The notes under the pieces are model-generated. The model did not search any database, had not been told where the DNA came from, and saw only the letters and a list, made by a program, of their open reading frames with translations. The translations under genes were made by a program, and so were the position numbers. A stretch of 64,000 bases of DNA. It comes from Peribacillus sp. ACCC06369. GTDB lineage: Bacteria; Bacillota; Bacilli; Bacillales; DSM-1321. The stretch lies in the NCBI RefSeq assembly GCF_030348945.1, contig NZ_JAUCEN010000002.1, forward strand, positions 1,116,001 to 1,180,000. Direction: 5' to 3'. Of this stretch, positions 44,088-53,126 are shown piece after piece; position 1 is the stretch's first letter, and every line of letters begins with the position of its first letter.

Positions 44088-44954
44088 ATGGTATATCGTC
44101 TACTTGCGGTCAATATCGACGGGACATTGCTCCAGTCAAATGGACGTTTAAATAAATCGACAAAAGAAGCAATCGATTATGTACACCAAAAAGGTGTCCA
44201 TGTTGCACTTGTGACATCAAGAAACTATCACTCAGCAAAAAAAGTGGCCAAAGCCCTAAAAATAAATCCGATGATCGTTGCTCAACAAGGAGCGTTTGTC
44301 GGAGCTTCCATTGAAAAGCCCATTATGGTAAAAAGAATTTCAGAAGAACTGACTGCAGAACTCGTGCAAATGCTTGAAAAGACCACATGCCAAATTTTGC
44401 TCATTCATGAAAAATACTCGCTGGGCAATCGGGTGAACCTCCCGGAGAATTTGCTTGGCAAAACGGTTATGTATTTGAATGATCAAAATATTTATGCTCA
44501 AAATTATGTGGATGATATCAGTGAAGAGCTTATTGACAATCCGATGGCCCCGACGAAAATGGACATAATATTTTCAGAAAAAAGTGATCAAAATGAAATG
44601 CTGAAATTGATAAAGGAAATGTTCCCAGAGGTGGATGCAATCTTACATCCGGGCCATAAGCTGACAATTGTTCCAAAGGGCGTTTCCAAATGGAGCGGTG
44701 TATTGTATTTAGCTGATCATTTAGAGGTGAAAAGAACGGAAATCGTCTCGATTGGAGATGGATTGGATGATTTGGAGATGATTGCGGGTTCCGGTCTGGG
44801 TGTTGCCATGGGCAACGCGGATGAGGAAGTAAGGAAAGTGGCAAAATGGGTGACGCGCTCCAATGATCAAGATGGTGTTGCCTATATGCTTAGGGAATTT
44901 TTCCGGAAACAGCATCCAATCGATTTTCTGCAGAAGATGAATATGCTTAAGTGA
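44088..44954 (+). CDS. HAD-superfamily (Cof/IIB type) protein, YhaX-like, with altered motif I
   Basis: A 288-aa Cof-type HAD protein. The C-terminal motifs are intact: Lys in VPKGVSKWSG and acidic IGDGLDDLEMI. Motif I reads VNIDGTLL, so the nucleophilic Asp of the usual DxDGT is Asn9; only Asp11 remains. Classical phosphatase activity through a phospho-Asp would then be impaired, unless Asn can be deamidated or the role is non-catalytic. The ATG at 44088 is chosen because GGGGGAG lies upstream and the ATG at 44073 would overlap it. The position, near yheA, fits B. subtilis yhaX. Confidence 0.8.
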   Translation: MVYRLLAVNIDGTLLQSNGRLNKSTKEAIDYVHQKGVHVALVTSRNYHSAKKVAKALKINPMIVAQQGAFVGASIEKPIMVKRISEELTAELVQMLEKTTCQILLIHEKYSLGNRVNLPENLLGKTVMYLNDQNIYAQNYVDDISEELIDNPMAPTKMDIIFSEKSDQNEMLKLIKEMFPEVDAILHPGHKLTIVPKGVSKWSGVLYLADHLEVKRTEIVSIGDGLDDLEMIAGSGLGVAMGNADEEVRKVAKWVTRSNDQDGVAYMLREFFRKQHPIDFLQKMNMLK

Positions 44955-44958
44955 ATGG

Positions 44959-44986
44959 TGGGGCTCCTTCATATGGAAGGGGCCTC
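44959..44986 (+). terminator. Hairpin after the HAD gene
   Basis: An imperfect stem between GGGGCTCCTTC and GGAAGGGGCCTC with an AT-rich loop lies five bases after the stop codon. The T-tail is weak. Confidence 0.45.
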
Positions 44987-45087
44987 ATTCACATTATGCC
45001 GCTTTGCAAGGCTGTTATTTTTCATAAATAATTCTAAGCAACTTTCCATAAACTAAAGGAAAATCAGTAATGGAAAGGAAGAATTCA

Positions 45088-45345
45088 ATGGGTATTATCA
45101 ATGCAAAAGAAGTACAAGTCGGTGACGAGGTGTTTGTAATTTATAATAATCCCCATGTTCCTACCGTTTCGAATATAAGGGCAGCGGAAATTGTCCCACA
45201 TCCAAAAGATCCCAATGCAGTAGCCTTATTCCTGAACGAAACATTTCATACGATTGAGGATGATGATGCTTTGTTCTCTTCGGAAGCCGCTGCGGAAAAA
45301 GCATACAGTGATTATATTATGGATAACCACGATCAGATGTCTTGA
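45088..45345 (+). CDS. SplA-like small regulator
   Basis: An 85-aa protein with the pattern of SplA, the regulator of spore photoproduct lyase: an early GDEVFVIYNNPH strand, AEIVPHPKDPNAVALFLNE, and an acidic EDDDALFSSEAAAEKAY end. The start at 45088 is preferred because AAGGAAG lies six bases upstream; the in-frame ATG at 45070 would precede it. No splB (photoproduct lyase) is next to it. Instead a strong terminator and a tandem repeat follow, so it is an orphan. The family call comes from remembered similarity and is moderately sure. Confidence 0.55.
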   Translation: MGIINAKEVQVGDEVFVIYNNPHVPTVSNIRAAEIVPHPKDPNAVALFLNETFHTIEDDDALFSSEAAAEKAYSDYIMDNHDQMS

Positions 45346-45380
45346 AGTGGTGTTTACTTCGCTGTACTGGGAGAGAATGA

Positions 45381-45422
45381 ACAAATGAAAGCCCCTGCTT
45401 TAAAGTGGGGGCTTTCATTTGT
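45381..45422 (+). terminator. Strong terminator after the SplA-like gene
   Basis: ACAAATGAAAGCCCC (45381-45395) is perfectly complementary to 45408-45422, a 15-bp stem with a short T-rich end. It also isolates the repeat region that follows. Confidence 0.85.
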
Positions 45423-45472
45423 TTATTGGCTTGAAGCATCGAACACACGCAGCATTGCATGGATTTGCCCCA

Positions 45473-45902
45473 TAAAAGCCCCGAACTCACGAGTAATGCT
45501 CAATTCACGAGTAAAAGCCCCGAACTCACGAGTAACGTTCGAAACTCATGAGTAAAAGCCCGGAACTCACGAGTAAAAGCCGGAAACTCACGAGTAAAAG
45601 CCCGGAACTCACGAGTAACGCTCGAACTCACGAGTAAAAGCCGGAACGCACGAGTAAAAGCCCGGAACTCACGAGTAAAAGCCGGAAACTCACGAGTAAA
45701 AGCCTGGAGCTCACGAGTAATGCTCAATTCACGAGTAAAAGCCCGGAACTCACGAGTAACGCTCGAAACTCACGAGTAAAAGCTCGAAACTCACGAGTAA
45801 AAGCCGGAAACTCACGAGTAATGCTCAATTCACGAGTAAAAGCCCGGAACTCACGAGTATTTGCTTCAAACTTACGAGTAAACGCACCCATACTCACATG
45901 TC
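45473..45902. repeat. Tandem repeat array, about 20 units of 18-22 bp
   Basis: A direct repeat of core CTCACGAGTAA followed by variants of AAGCCCGGAA is repeated about 20 times without spacers. The inner ACTC-AC-GAGT is a short inverted repeat. Units differ in length (18, 20 or 21 bp), so no reading frame is kept through the array. A composite block starting AATGCTCAATTCACGAG recurs at 45495, 45719 and 45820, indicating larger duplications. It lies between two outward-isolating terminators. Confidence 0.9.
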
Positions 45903-45960
45903 AGGAAACTTTGGTGATTAAAACAACATATTTGACTGGTAAGTTGCCGACTTAAATCTA

Positions 45961-46000
45961 AAAAACTGTCACTCATTTTTCAAGAAAAACAGAGTGACAG
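45961..46000 (-). terminator. Terminator of the DinB-like gene
   Basis: On the minus strand CTGTCACTC and GAGTGACAG form a perfect 9-bp stem followed by TTTTTT, 12 bases beyond the stop codon. Confidence 0.85.
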
Positions 46001-46012
46001 CTTGTGGATAAA

Positions 46013-46465
46013 TCAGTTAGTAGATTTTTTAATGAAGAGTTTCATTGCGTGAATTTGTCCTATATGATTGGCTTCGTGCAGGACTACGAAATTAATGAAT
46101 TCTCCAACTGTTTCCATTCCGTTGAAAGGTTGTGCAGCTTTTTCTGTCAATCGTTCCTCCGGTATTTCAAGAAGACGACCAAGTTGTTCTTGCAGTTGTT
46201 GCTTTAAAACTTCAACGGATGGTACATCCCCGGTCCAGTTGGCGGGTTTTGATCCATATCCGAATAACTGGCCGTAATTCTCTGGCAAATTACTGTTGGA
46301 GTTCAATAAAAATTTTTCCGCTGCAGTAAGAACATGTCCAAGGTGCCAATGGATCGTATTATTAAAACCTTCAGGCTGCACATCCATAAATTCTGGATTG
46401 ATACCCTCTATTTCTTTTAAAAGATTGCTGCGCATGGCTGTCAGCTGATTTTTCACATAATTCAT
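46013..46465 (-). CDS. DinB-superfamily four-helix protein
   Basis: A 150-aa four-helix-bundle protein of the DinB/YfiT-like superfamily. The three metal-coordinating His residues are suggested by NTIHWHLGHV (first helix pair) and VVLHEANHIGQIHAMK (last helix). The superfamily includes thiol S-transferases (bacillithiol or mycothiol) and metalloproteins without known substrate. AAGGGG precedes the ATG at a normal distance. It is monocistronic with its own terminator and is divergent from the urease promoter region. Confidence 0.8.
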   Translation of the reverse strand: MNYVKNQLTAMRSNLLKEIEGINPEFMDVQPEGFNNTIHWHLGHVLTAAEKFLLNSNSNLPENYGQLFGYGSKPANWTGDVPSVEVLKQQLQEQLGRLLEIPEERLTEKAAQPFNGMETVGEFINFVVLHEANHIGQIHAMKLFIKKSTN

Positions 46466-46606
46466 TTTACATTCCCCTTTTAATCCTTTTTTTCAAAACA
46501 CTATCTCATGAAATTATAGCAAGGATATTTCAATATTATCAAATTTTAGATAAGTCTTTTCAAAAGGGGAAGGCTTATCAATTTACAATTAATTTCATTT
46601 TAAGGG

Positions 46607-46670
46607 TTGTAATTGTCAGATAATTTATTATAATTAAAATAATGTTAGGTAAACTTACATAACTATGTAA
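46607..46670 (+). promoter_or_regulatory. Urease operon promoter with GlnR/TnrA-like site
   Basis: TTGTAA (46607-46612) and a perfect TATAAT (46629-46634) are 16 bases apart. Just downstream, TGTTAGGTAAACTTACA (46643-46659) fits the GlnR/TnrA consensus TGTNA-N7-TNACA exactly. It overlaps the expected start site, a position that suggests repression when nitrogen is plentiful. It overlaps a second perfect palindrome, TTACATAACTATGTAA (46655-46670). The rest of the 328-bp intergenic region shows no gene. Confidence 0.65.
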
Positions 46671-46793
46671 AGTTAAGGAACGGAATGTTGGATCGGATAA
46701 TGGTAATTGATTGAAACGGTGCATTGAAAGAGTTGCAGCCGAACTTAAGGGGTAGGTATTTTAACGGTATAGATTGGTAAAAGGAGAGAGGGT

Positions 46794-47096
46794 ATGCGTT
46801 TAACAGCAAGAGAACAGGAAAAGTTATTGGTTGTAGTGGCGGCAGATTTGGCACGAAGGCGAAAAGATCGAGGCTTGAAATTGAACTATCCTGAATCAAT
46901 TGCCCTGATTACCTATGAAATTGTGGAAGGGGCCAGGGATGGGAAATCCGTATCGGAATTGATGCAATTTGGAAGGACGATTCTTTCAAGTGAAGATGTT
47001 ATGGAAGGGATCCCAGAGATTATTCATGATATTCAAGTTGAGGCGACGTTCCCGGACGGTACAAAGCTTGTGACAGTTCATAATCCGATTCAGTAA
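46794..47096 (+). CDS. ureA: Urease gamma subunit
   Basis: A 100-aa UreA, the smallest structural subunit of the nickel enzyme urease, which hydrolyses urea to ammonia and carbamate. It starts [20 protein letters not shown] and contains the conserved [10 protein letters not shown] and the end [13 protein letters not shown]. Length equals the family standard. AAAAGGAGAG precedes the ATG. It is the first gene of ureABCEFGDH and follows a promoter with a GlnR/TnrA-like site. The gene ends 12 bases before ureB. Confidence 0.97.
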   Translation: MRLTAREQEKLLVVVAADLARRRKDRGLKLNYPESIALITYEIVEGARDGKSVSELMQFGRTILSSEDVMEGIPEIIHDIQVEATFPDGTKLVTVHNPIQ

Positions 47097-47108
47097 AGGG
47101 GGAATTCC

Positions 47109-47423
47109 ATGATACCAGGTGAATATATCTTGAAAAAAGAACCGGTCATATGTAACGAGGGGAAAAGTCCAACGGTCATAACTGTCATCAACAGGGGCGA
47201 CCGTCCGATACAGATTGGCTCACACTTTCACTTTTATGAAGTGAATACTGGTCTGGAGTTCAATCGTGAGGATGCTTTTGGGAAAAGACTGAACATTCCT
47301 GCCGGTACAGCTGTCCGTTTTGAGCCGGGGGATGCGAAGGAAATCGAGCTGGTTCCATTCAGTGGCAAGAGGGAAGTTTATGGATTAAGCAATAAAACGA
47401 ATGGTCCGCTTGATAAGGAGTGA
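47109..47423 (+). CDS. ureB: Urease beta subunit
   Basis: A 104-aa UreB. The signature [19 protein letters not shown] (near residue 30) and [15 protein letters not shown] are conserved. UreB packs with UreA and UreC in the (alpha-beta-gamma)3 urease; it has no catalytic residues but shapes the active-site flap. AAGGGGG lies just before the ATG. The stop is four bases before the ureC start, so translation is tightly coupled. Confidence 0.97.
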   Translation: MIPGEYILKKEPVICNEGKSPTVITVINRGDRPIQIGSHFHFYEVNTGLEFNREDAFGKRLNIPAGTAVRFEPGDAKEIELVPFSGKREVYGLSNKTNGPLDKE

Positions 47424-47427
47424 AAAT

Positions 47428-49137
47428 ATGAGCCATGAAATGTCACGTAAGCAATATGCCGACATGTTTGGTCCGACAACAGGAGATTTAATTAGATTGG
47501 CAGATACCGAGCTTTTCATAGAAGTGGAAAAGGATTTTACAAAGTACGGTGATGAAGTGAAATTTGGCGGGGGTAAAGTAATCCGTGATGGTATGGGGCA
47601 ACATCCAACCGCTACAAGAGATGAAGTGATGGATCTTGTTTTCACCAACGCGATCATCATCGATTATACCGGCGTTTATAAGGCGGATATCGGCGTGAAA
47701 GATGGAAATATTGCAGCTATCGGAAAAGCGGGAAATCCCCTATTGATGGATGGGGTGACAATGGTGATAGGAGCCGCTACCGAAATAATTGCAGCTGAAG
47801 GAAAAATCGTTACTGCCGGAGGGATTGACGCCCACATCCATTTCATTGCCCCGCAGCAAATCGAGACTGCACTATCAAGCGGGATCACGACAATGATCGG
47901 CGGGGGAACCGGACCTGCAACGGGAACGAATGCCACGACTTGTACTCCGGGAGCTTGGAATATACATAAAATGCTCGAAGCGGCAGATCATTTCCCTATG
48001 AACCTTGGTTTTTTAGGCAAAGGCAATTCTTCGGCCAAAGAACCGCTTGTTGAACAAATAGAAGCTGGTGCGATCGGGTTGAAATTACATGAAGATTGGG
48101 GTACGACGGCTGCAGCGATCGATACTAGTTTAATAGTGGCAGATGAATATGATGTTCAAGTGGCGATTCATTCCGACACGCTAAATGAAGGTGGTTTCGT
48201 CGAGGATACGATCAAAGCCATCGACGGCCGTGTCATTCATACATATCATACCGAAGGAGCGGGCGGGGGACATGCCCCTGATATCATCAAGGCGGCTAGT
48301 TACCCCAATATTCTCCCGTCCTCGACGAACCCTACCCGTCCATACACGATCAATACGTTGGAAGAGCATTTGGATATGCTGATGGTATGCCATCATTTAG
48401 ATCCATCCGTTCCGGAAGATATCGCTTTTGCCGATTCCCGGATAAGAAAAGAGACGATTGCCGCTGAAGACATTCTGCATGACCTGGGCGTTTTTAGCAT
48501 GATTAGCTCCGATTCCCAAGCAATGGGCCGTGTAGGTGAAGTTATCCTGCGGACATGGCAGACAGCCGATAAGATGAAAAAGCAGCGTGGCAAAATGTTA
48601 GAGGAGGCAGGGGAAGGAGACAATTTCCGTGTTAAGCGTTATGTTGCAAAATATACGATAAATCCTGCAATCACACATGGAATCTCTGATGTCGTCGGAT
48701 CTGTGGAAGAAGGGAAATTCGCGGACTTGGTGCTATGGGATCCTGCCTTTTTCGGGGTTAAACCGGACATGATTCTAAAAGGGGGCATGATTGCGCACAG
48801 TATGATGGGGGATCCTAATGCCTCGATTCCAACGCCGCAACCCGTGTTATATCGCCCGATGTTTGCAAGTTTTGGAAAGGCCGTTGCGAGTACGTCGATT
48901 ACGTTCCTGTCAAAAGCGTCATATGAAGCGGGAATTCATGATGACCTTGGGTTGAAAAAAATAGTGAAGACTGTCTCGAACATTCGCAATCTTACAAAAA
49001 AAGATATGAAGTTAAACGGGGAGACCCCCGTTATAGAAGTTGATCCGCAAACATATGAAGTGACGGTGGATGGTGATTTAATTACGTGTGAGCCAGCGGA
49101 AATCCTGCCGATGGCGCAACGATACTTTTTATTCTGA
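47428..49137 (+). CDS. ureC: Urease alpha (catalytic) subunit
   Basis: The 569-aa catalytic subunit. Nickel ligands His136 and His138 (AHIH), the carbamylated Lys219 (GLKLHEDWG), further His in [12 protein letters not shown], the flap Cys321 in VCHH, and Asp362 in SSDSQAMG are all present, so it should be active. The ATG at 47428 follows AAGGAGTG; an in-frame ATG at 47401 lies inside ureB. The N-terminus [17 protein letters not shown] is standard. Accessory genes that load nickel follow immediately, unlike B. subtilis, whose urease operon lacks them. Confidence 0.98.
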   Translation: MSHEMSRKQYADMFGPTTGDLIRLADTELFIEVEKDFTKYGDEVKFGGGKVIRDGMGQHPTATRDEVMDLVFTNAIIIDYTGVYKADIGVKDGNIAAIGKAGNPLLMDGVTMVIGAATEIIAAEGKIVTAGGIDAHIHFIAPQQIETALSSGITTMIGGGTGPATGTNATTCTPGAWNIHKMLEAADHFPMNLGFLGKGNSSAKEPLVEQIEAGAIGLKLHEDWGTTAAAIDTSLIVADEYDVQVAIHSDTLNEGGFVEDTIKAIDGRVIHTYHTEGAGGGHAPDIIKAASYPNILPSSTNPTRPYTINTLEEHLDMLMVCHHLDPSVPEDIAFADSRIRKETIAAEDILHDLGVFSMISSDSQAMGRVGEVILRTWQTADKMKKQRGKMLEEAGEGDNFRVKRYVAKYTINPAITHGISDVVGSVEEGKFADLVLWDPAFFGVKPDMILKGGMIAHSMMGDPNASIPTPQPVLYRPMFASFGKAVASTSITFLSKASYEAGIHDDLGLKKIVKTVSNIRNLTKKDMKLNGETPVIEVDPQTYEVTVDGDLITCEPAEILPMAQRYFLF

Positions 49138-49146
49138 GGTGATGGC

Positions 49147-49593
49147 ATGATAGTTGAAGAAGTATTGGGAAATATAGAGTTTATTGAAAAAAAGGCGAAG
49201 CATATGGAAAAGGTTTATCTGGAAAGCGATGCATTAAGAAAACGGATACTAAGGGTTAAAACGGATCATGGAAATGAAATTGGGATACGCCTTAAAGAAA
49301 ACAAGGATTTGATGGATGGGGACATCCTTTATATGGATGAAAATAATATGATTGTGATCCATACGATAGATGACGATATTTTGACGATCATGCCTACAAC
49401 CCTAGGGCAGATGGGCGATATAGCGCATCAATTGGGAAATCGCCACTTACCTGCCCAGTTTGATGGCGATGAAATGCTTGTTCAATATGATTACCTGGTG
49501 GAAGAGCTTTTAATGGAACTGGATATACCGTTTCGCCGTGAAAAGAGAAAGGTGAAGCAGGCATTCCGTCACATCGGCCATTCACATGATTGA
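49147..49593 (+). CDS. ureE: Urease accessory protein UreE (nickel chaperone)
   Basis: A 148-aa UreE metallochaperone, which delivers Ni(II) to the UreDFG-apoprotein complex. The N-terminal peptide-binding domain (1-70) is followed by the metal-binding domain with [19 protein letters not shown]. The C-terminal His tail is very short (FRHIGHSHD), unlike the long His-rich tail of Klebsiella UreE, so nickel storage is probably limited. GAGGTGA lies before the ATG. Its end overlaps ureF by eight bases. Confidence 0.95.
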   Translation: MIVEEVLGNIEFIEKKAKHMEKVYLESDALRKRILRVKTDHGNEIGIRLKENKDLMDGDILYMDENNMIVIHTIDDDILTIMPTTLGQMGDIAHQLGNRHLPAQFDGDEMLVQYDYLVEELLMELDIPFRREKRKVKQAFRHIGHSHD

Positions 49594-50272
49594 ACGTTTG
49601 TTTCCGTTGATCCAGCTTTGTGATTCCAATTTTCCTTCTGGGTCGTTCTCCCATTCATTCGGGATGGAGACCTACATTCAAGAAGGGAAGGTACATGATG
49701 CAGCTTCTTTAAAGGCGTTTTTGAAGGTATACATTTCAAAATCTTTAACCTATACAGATGGACTGGGGTGCCGGCTTGCATATGAATTCGTAACAAGTCA
49801 TAGGGCTGAAGGAATATGGGATCTGGATGAGAAGCTTTATGCCGCATGTTCGGCCCGGGAATCCAGGGAGGCCTCGAAAAGAATTGGACAGCAGATGGCT
49901 AAACTATGCTCGAACTTATATCCGTCCGAAGAGTTATCGGCATACTTGAAGAAAATCCAAGGAAAACAATGTTATGGACATCCGGCCATTGTATTTGCGC
50001 TTGTATGTACCGAACTGAATATTACCGTAGAAATGGCCATTCATGCCTGTTTGTATGCAGGCGTATCCTCGTTGATCCAAAATGCAGTAAGAGGAATCCC
50101 TTTGGGTCAGACAGCTGGACAATCCCTCTTATTATGGACACATGATATTATCCAGACAGCTGTTGCATTCATTAAAAGTCTTCCGGAGGATGAACTCGGA
50201 CGGACACTGCCGGGATTGGAAATCGCTCAAATGAGGCATGAGCAATTACATGTAAGACTATTCATGAGTTAA
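49586..50272 (+). CDS. ureF: Urease accessory protein UreF
   Basis: A 228-aa helical Ure[20 protein letters not shown] near residue 11 is the family signature, and the C-terminal [12 protein letters not shown] resembles the tail that contacts UreH/UreD. UreF bridges UreD and UreG and guides GTP-driven nickel insertion. Its start lies eight bases within ureE. The next gene, ureG, begins 49 bp after its stop codon. Confidence 0.94.
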   Translation: MIERLFPLIQLCDSNFPSGSFSHSFGMETYIQEGKVHDAASLKAFLKVYISKSLTYTDGLGCRLAYEFVTSHRAEGIWDLDEKLYAACSARESREASKRIGQQMAKLCSNLYPSEELSAYLKKIQGKQCYGHPAIVFALVCTELNITVEMAIHACLYAGVSSLIQNAVRGIPLGQTAGQSLLLWTHDIIQTAVAFIKSLPEDELGRTLPGLEIAQMRHEQLHVRLFMS

Positions 50273-50321
50273 CCAGAAAAGAGGTGACAGATTTATCTCA
50301 TATGGAGGTAAATCGATATAG

Positions 50322-50939
50322 ATGAAACAAGTAGTCAAAATAGGTGTAGGCGGCCCGGTTGGTGCAGGAAAAACGATGCTTGTCGAGAAGCTGACACGGG
50401 TAATGGAAAAGGACTTCAGCATGGCAGTTGTAACGAATGATATATATACAAAAGAAGATGCGCTGTTTTTAATGAAAAATGGTGTACTTCCTGAAAATCG
50501 CATCATCGGTGTGGAAACTGGCGGCTGTCCGCATACAGCGATACGTGAGGACGCTTCGATGAACTTTGCAGCCATTGATGAATTGATGGAACTCCATCCG
50601 GAACTGGATTTGATTTTTGTGGAGAGCGGCGGTGATAATTTAGCGGCGACCTTCAGCCCTGAACTCGTTGACTTTTCCATCTATATCATTGATGTCGCAC
50701 AAGGGGAGAAAATCCCCCGGAAAGGTGGCCAGGGAATGATTAAATCGGATTTATTCATCATTAATAAAACGGACTTGGCCCCGTATGTAGGAGCAAGTCT
50801 GGAAGTGATGGAGAGGGATACATTAACGACCCGAGGGGATAAACCTTTCTTTTTTACTAACTTAAAAGACGAAAAGGGATTGACTGATGTCGTGAACTGG
50901 ATAAAGTCAGAGGCATTTTTTATAGGACTTGAGCGGTGA
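50322..50939 (+). CDS. ureG: Urease accessory GTPase UreG
   Basis: A 205-aa SIMIBI-class GTPase. The P-loop GPVGAGKT is at residues 11-18 and the metal-binding [15 protein letters not shown] near 64. [17 protein letters not shown] and NKTDLAP supply the Walker B and base-recognition motifs. It hydrolyses GTP to power nickel transfer. The GGAGG is 13 bases upstream of the ATG, and a seven-codon ORF (MEVNRYR) from 50303 overlaps it, so coupling through that mini-ORF is possible. The stop overlaps ureD by four bases. Confidence 0.96.
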   Translation: MKQVVKIGVGGPVGAGKTMLVEKLTRVMEKDFSMAVVTNDIYTKEDALFLMKNGVLPENRIIGVETGGCPHTAIREDASMNFAAIDELMELHPELDLIFVESGGDNLAATFSPELVDFSIYIIDVAQGEKIPRKGGQGMIKSDLFIINKTDLAPYVGASLEVMERDTLTTRGDKPFFFTNLKDEKGLTDVVNWIKSEAFFIGLER

Positions 50940-51751
50940 GTTGGACAGGCAGCATTCGCTTAAAGGCGGTACTGAAAAATGATCGTACAATAGTGAAGGA
51001 TACTTATTATGACGGGGCATTCAAATTGTCCCGTCCTGTGTTTCTTGATGAACTTTCACCTACCTACTTTCTCATTCATGTTGGAGGCGGCTATGTAGGT
51101 GGTGACAAGTACCATCAGCTTTTTTGTTTGGAAGAAGGGGCTACAATGACGTTGACAACACAGTCTGCGACAAAGATATACAAAACGATGGATGAGCCGG
51201 CAGTGCAGGAAACCGAGCTGGTATTAAAAAAGGGGAGTTTTCTTACCTATGTGCAGGACCCTGTAATTGCCTATGAATCTGCTCGATATATTCAGGATAC
51301 GACGATACATATGGAAAGCGGGGCGGGATTGTTGCTGACGGATATATTTACACCGGGATGGTCAGAGAGTAAGACGAAATTTACATATGATTGGATCCGC
51401 TCCAAACTAAACGTGTTCCATGATGGTAAAAGGCTGATAATGGACCACTTGCTTCTGAATCCTTCAGACGAGATGGACTCTGTGCTCTTATTGGAAGGAT
51501 ACAGTCATTTTGGCTCATTATTATTGATACATGAAGAGGTGGATGGGGAAATCATTAACGAACTGGATGAAATGCTTTCCCCGTTAAGAAGCAATGTTAG
51601 AATAGGTTTTTCCCGGCTGCCAATACGTGGTTTCATACTGCGGATATTAGCGAATCAAACTCAACAGATAGAAAAGGTATTTTCTGTTTGTGAGGATCTA
51701 TTCCGAAGGAGAGTCCTGCGGGAGGATGCAATCTTTTATCGTAAATATTAG
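50936..51751 (+). CDS. ureD: Urease accessory protein UreD
   Basis: A 271-aa UreD scaffold, with the conserved [14 protein letters not shown] near residue 49 and [12 protein letters not shown] near 75. It binds the apo-urease and channels nickel from UreG via UreF. The start is GTG, overlapping the ureG stop by four bases (GTGA). It is called UreH in some Gram-negative nomenclature (Helicobacter); in the Bacillus TB-90 naming it is UreD. A putative nickel permease gene follows 21 bp later. Confidence 0.93.
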   Translation: MSWTGSIRLKAVLKNDRTIVKDTYYDGAFKLSRPVFLDELSPTYFLIHVGGGYVGGDKYHQLFCLEEGATMTLTTQSATKIYKTMDEPAVQETELVLKKGSFLTYVQDPVIAYESARYIQDTTIHMESGAGLLLTDIFTPGWSESKTKFTYDWIRSKLNVFHDGKRLIMDHLLLNPSDEMDSVLLLEGYSHFGSLLLIHEEVDGEIINELDEMLSPLRSNVRIGFSRLPIRGFILRILANQTQQIEKVFSVCEDLFRRRVLREDAIFYRKY

Positions 51752-51772
51752 CAAAGGGAAAGGAGGGGTTTT

Positions 51773-52417
51773 ATGGAAATGAGTTTATTGCTGGTTTTGG
51801 CGATTGGATTTGCATTAGGCATCAAGCATGCCCTGGAGCCCGATCATATCATTGCCGTTTCTACGATTGCGAGCCAAAGCAAGAAAATATGGAAATCTTC
51901 ACTTGCAGGCGTATTTTGGGGAATCGGCCATACACTTACTCTTTTGGTGTTCGGTGTCATCCTGATCCTTTTGAAAAACGAAATTCCGGAAGCTTGGGCA
52001 ATGTCATTGGAATTTCTTGTGGGAATCATGTTGGTTTATTTAGGTATCACGACGATTTTTTCTTGGAAGCAAACTGAGCAGCATGACCATACAGGCCGGG
52101 CTACCTATCTGAAATCGATGTTAGTGGGAATTGTCCACGGACTTGCCGGCAGTGCTGCAATGGTCCTTCTAACTATGAGTACGATAGATGCAGCGTGGCA
52201 GGGGGCAATCTACATTATCATATTTGGTGTAGGTACTTGTATAGGCATGCTTCTGTTCACCACGATTTTAAGCATCCCCTTTGTTAGAAGTTCTTCTTCC
52301 AAAAAAGTCAATCGTTCACTCATCCGGTTGACTGGTGTGATAAGCACAGTTTTCGGTATCTATTATATGTACAATCTGGGCATCAACGAGGAACTATTTT
52401 CTGTTTGGTTTGGTTGA
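51773..52417 (+). CDS. ureH: Nickel permease-like protein UreH
   Basis: A 214-aa membrane protein with about six helices and the NiCoT-type metal signature HALEPDH (His19, Asp24, His25; HX4DH) in the first helix. A second conserved stretch, GIVHGLAGSAAM, is in a middle helix. In Bacillus sp. TB-90 the equivalent gene at the end of ureABCEFGDH is UreH, involved in nickel uptake. It follows ureD by 21 bp and is the last gene of the operon before a terminator. Confidence 0.88.
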   Translation: MEMSLLLVLAIGFALGIKHALEPDHIIAVSTIASQSKKIWKSSLAGVFWGIGHTLTLLVFGVILILLKNEIPEAWAMSLEFLVGIMLVYLGITTIFSWKQTEQHDHTGRATYLKSMLVGIVHGLAGSAAMVLLTMSTIDAAWQGAIYIIIFGVGTCIGMLLFTTILSIPFVRSSSSKKVNRSLIRLTGVISTVFGIYYMYNLGINEELFSVWFG

Positions 52418-52454
52418 ATGCAGGCTATCATCCCAAGGGATACCGGGGGAAGGA

Positions 52455-52485
52455 ACTCTCAAGTCAAAAGCTTGAGGGTTTTTTT
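52455..52485 (+). terminator. Terminator of the urease operon
   Basis: ACTCTCAAG and CTTGAGGGT (one G-U pair) form a 9-bp stem with a seven-base loop, followed by a T-run. It lies about 40 bases after ureH. Confidence 0.88.
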
Positions 52486-52589
52486 GCTGCTAATAAATCA
52501 ATAAACATTGCTATAACTCTTTTGAGTGGACTAGTATAATGAAATATATTGGATAATTAATCCACTTAGGTATGAGGAGGTGGCATTTA

Positions 52590-52985
52590 ATGAAAAGGAA
52601 ACCATTCCTGCTTGCACTTAGCCTATTAGCAATAACGTTAACTGCAGGTTGTACAACAAAGCAAGAACATATTTCCATTCAAAAATATGAAGGGAAAAAC
52701 TACAAATTCGAAGCATATAAAGAAAAGATAGAAATGGGGAAAACAGAAAAAACAAAAGAAATAGTAAAAAATGCTGATTGGGAAGAATTTACATTGGAAA
52801 AGGATCATTCTAAGGCGGACTTCATCTTTTATTTTAATGATGAAAAAAGCGAGGGTAAAATAGCTGTATTTTATGTTTGGGTAAATACTGATGAAAATAT
52901 TGTAGAATTGACGAAGGATGAACATAGCCAGTATGTACAGTTAAATAGAAAGGATTCTGAAACTATATTAAGACTGCTGCATTAA
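52590..52985 (+). CDS. Small lipoprotein of unknown function
   Basis: A 131-aa lipoprotein. The basic start MKRKPFLLALSLLAITLTAGC is a signal peptide with a lipobox (LTAGC), and Cys21 is the lipidation site. The mature part is very rich in Lys and Glu, about 110 residues, with short beta-like segments (KADFIFYFNDEKSEGKIAVF). The start at 52590 is nine bases after GAGGAGG. No family is recognised. The region after it is intergenic and holds a broken HIT gene. Confidence 0.72.
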   Translation: MKRKPFLLALSLLAITLTAGCTTKQEHISIQKYEGKNYKFEAYKEKIEMGKTEKTKEIVKNADWEEFTLEKDHSKADFIFYFNDEKSEGKIAVFYVWVNTDENIVELTKDEHSQYVQLNRKDSETILRLLH

Positions 52986-53126
52986 TGAAAGGAGGAGATC
53001 CGTACTTTCGAAATGCCAGACAAGCATCTTTTTATTGTATTTAGAACTCTCATGTGCCCGAATATCATCAGAGTTAGAGTTATTTAACGTAGCCGGATTT
53101 TTAAGGTGTAAACTTTAGAGGGACAT

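Noticed and set aside
45500..45727. Minus-strand ORF inside the tandem repeat (Thr-Arg-Glu-Phe repeats)
   Set aside because: It is created by 21-bp repeat units that happen to be a multiple of three; other units are 18 or 20 bp, so the frame is not kept. No ribosome-binding site is present.
45473..45902. CRISPR array
   Set aside because: Repeats are directly joined without unique spacers, and no cas genes lie near.
52590..52985. Assigning the lipoprotein to the urease operon as a nickel-binding protein
   Set aside because: A strong terminator separates it from ureH, and the mature protein lacks His-rich or other metal-binding motifs.
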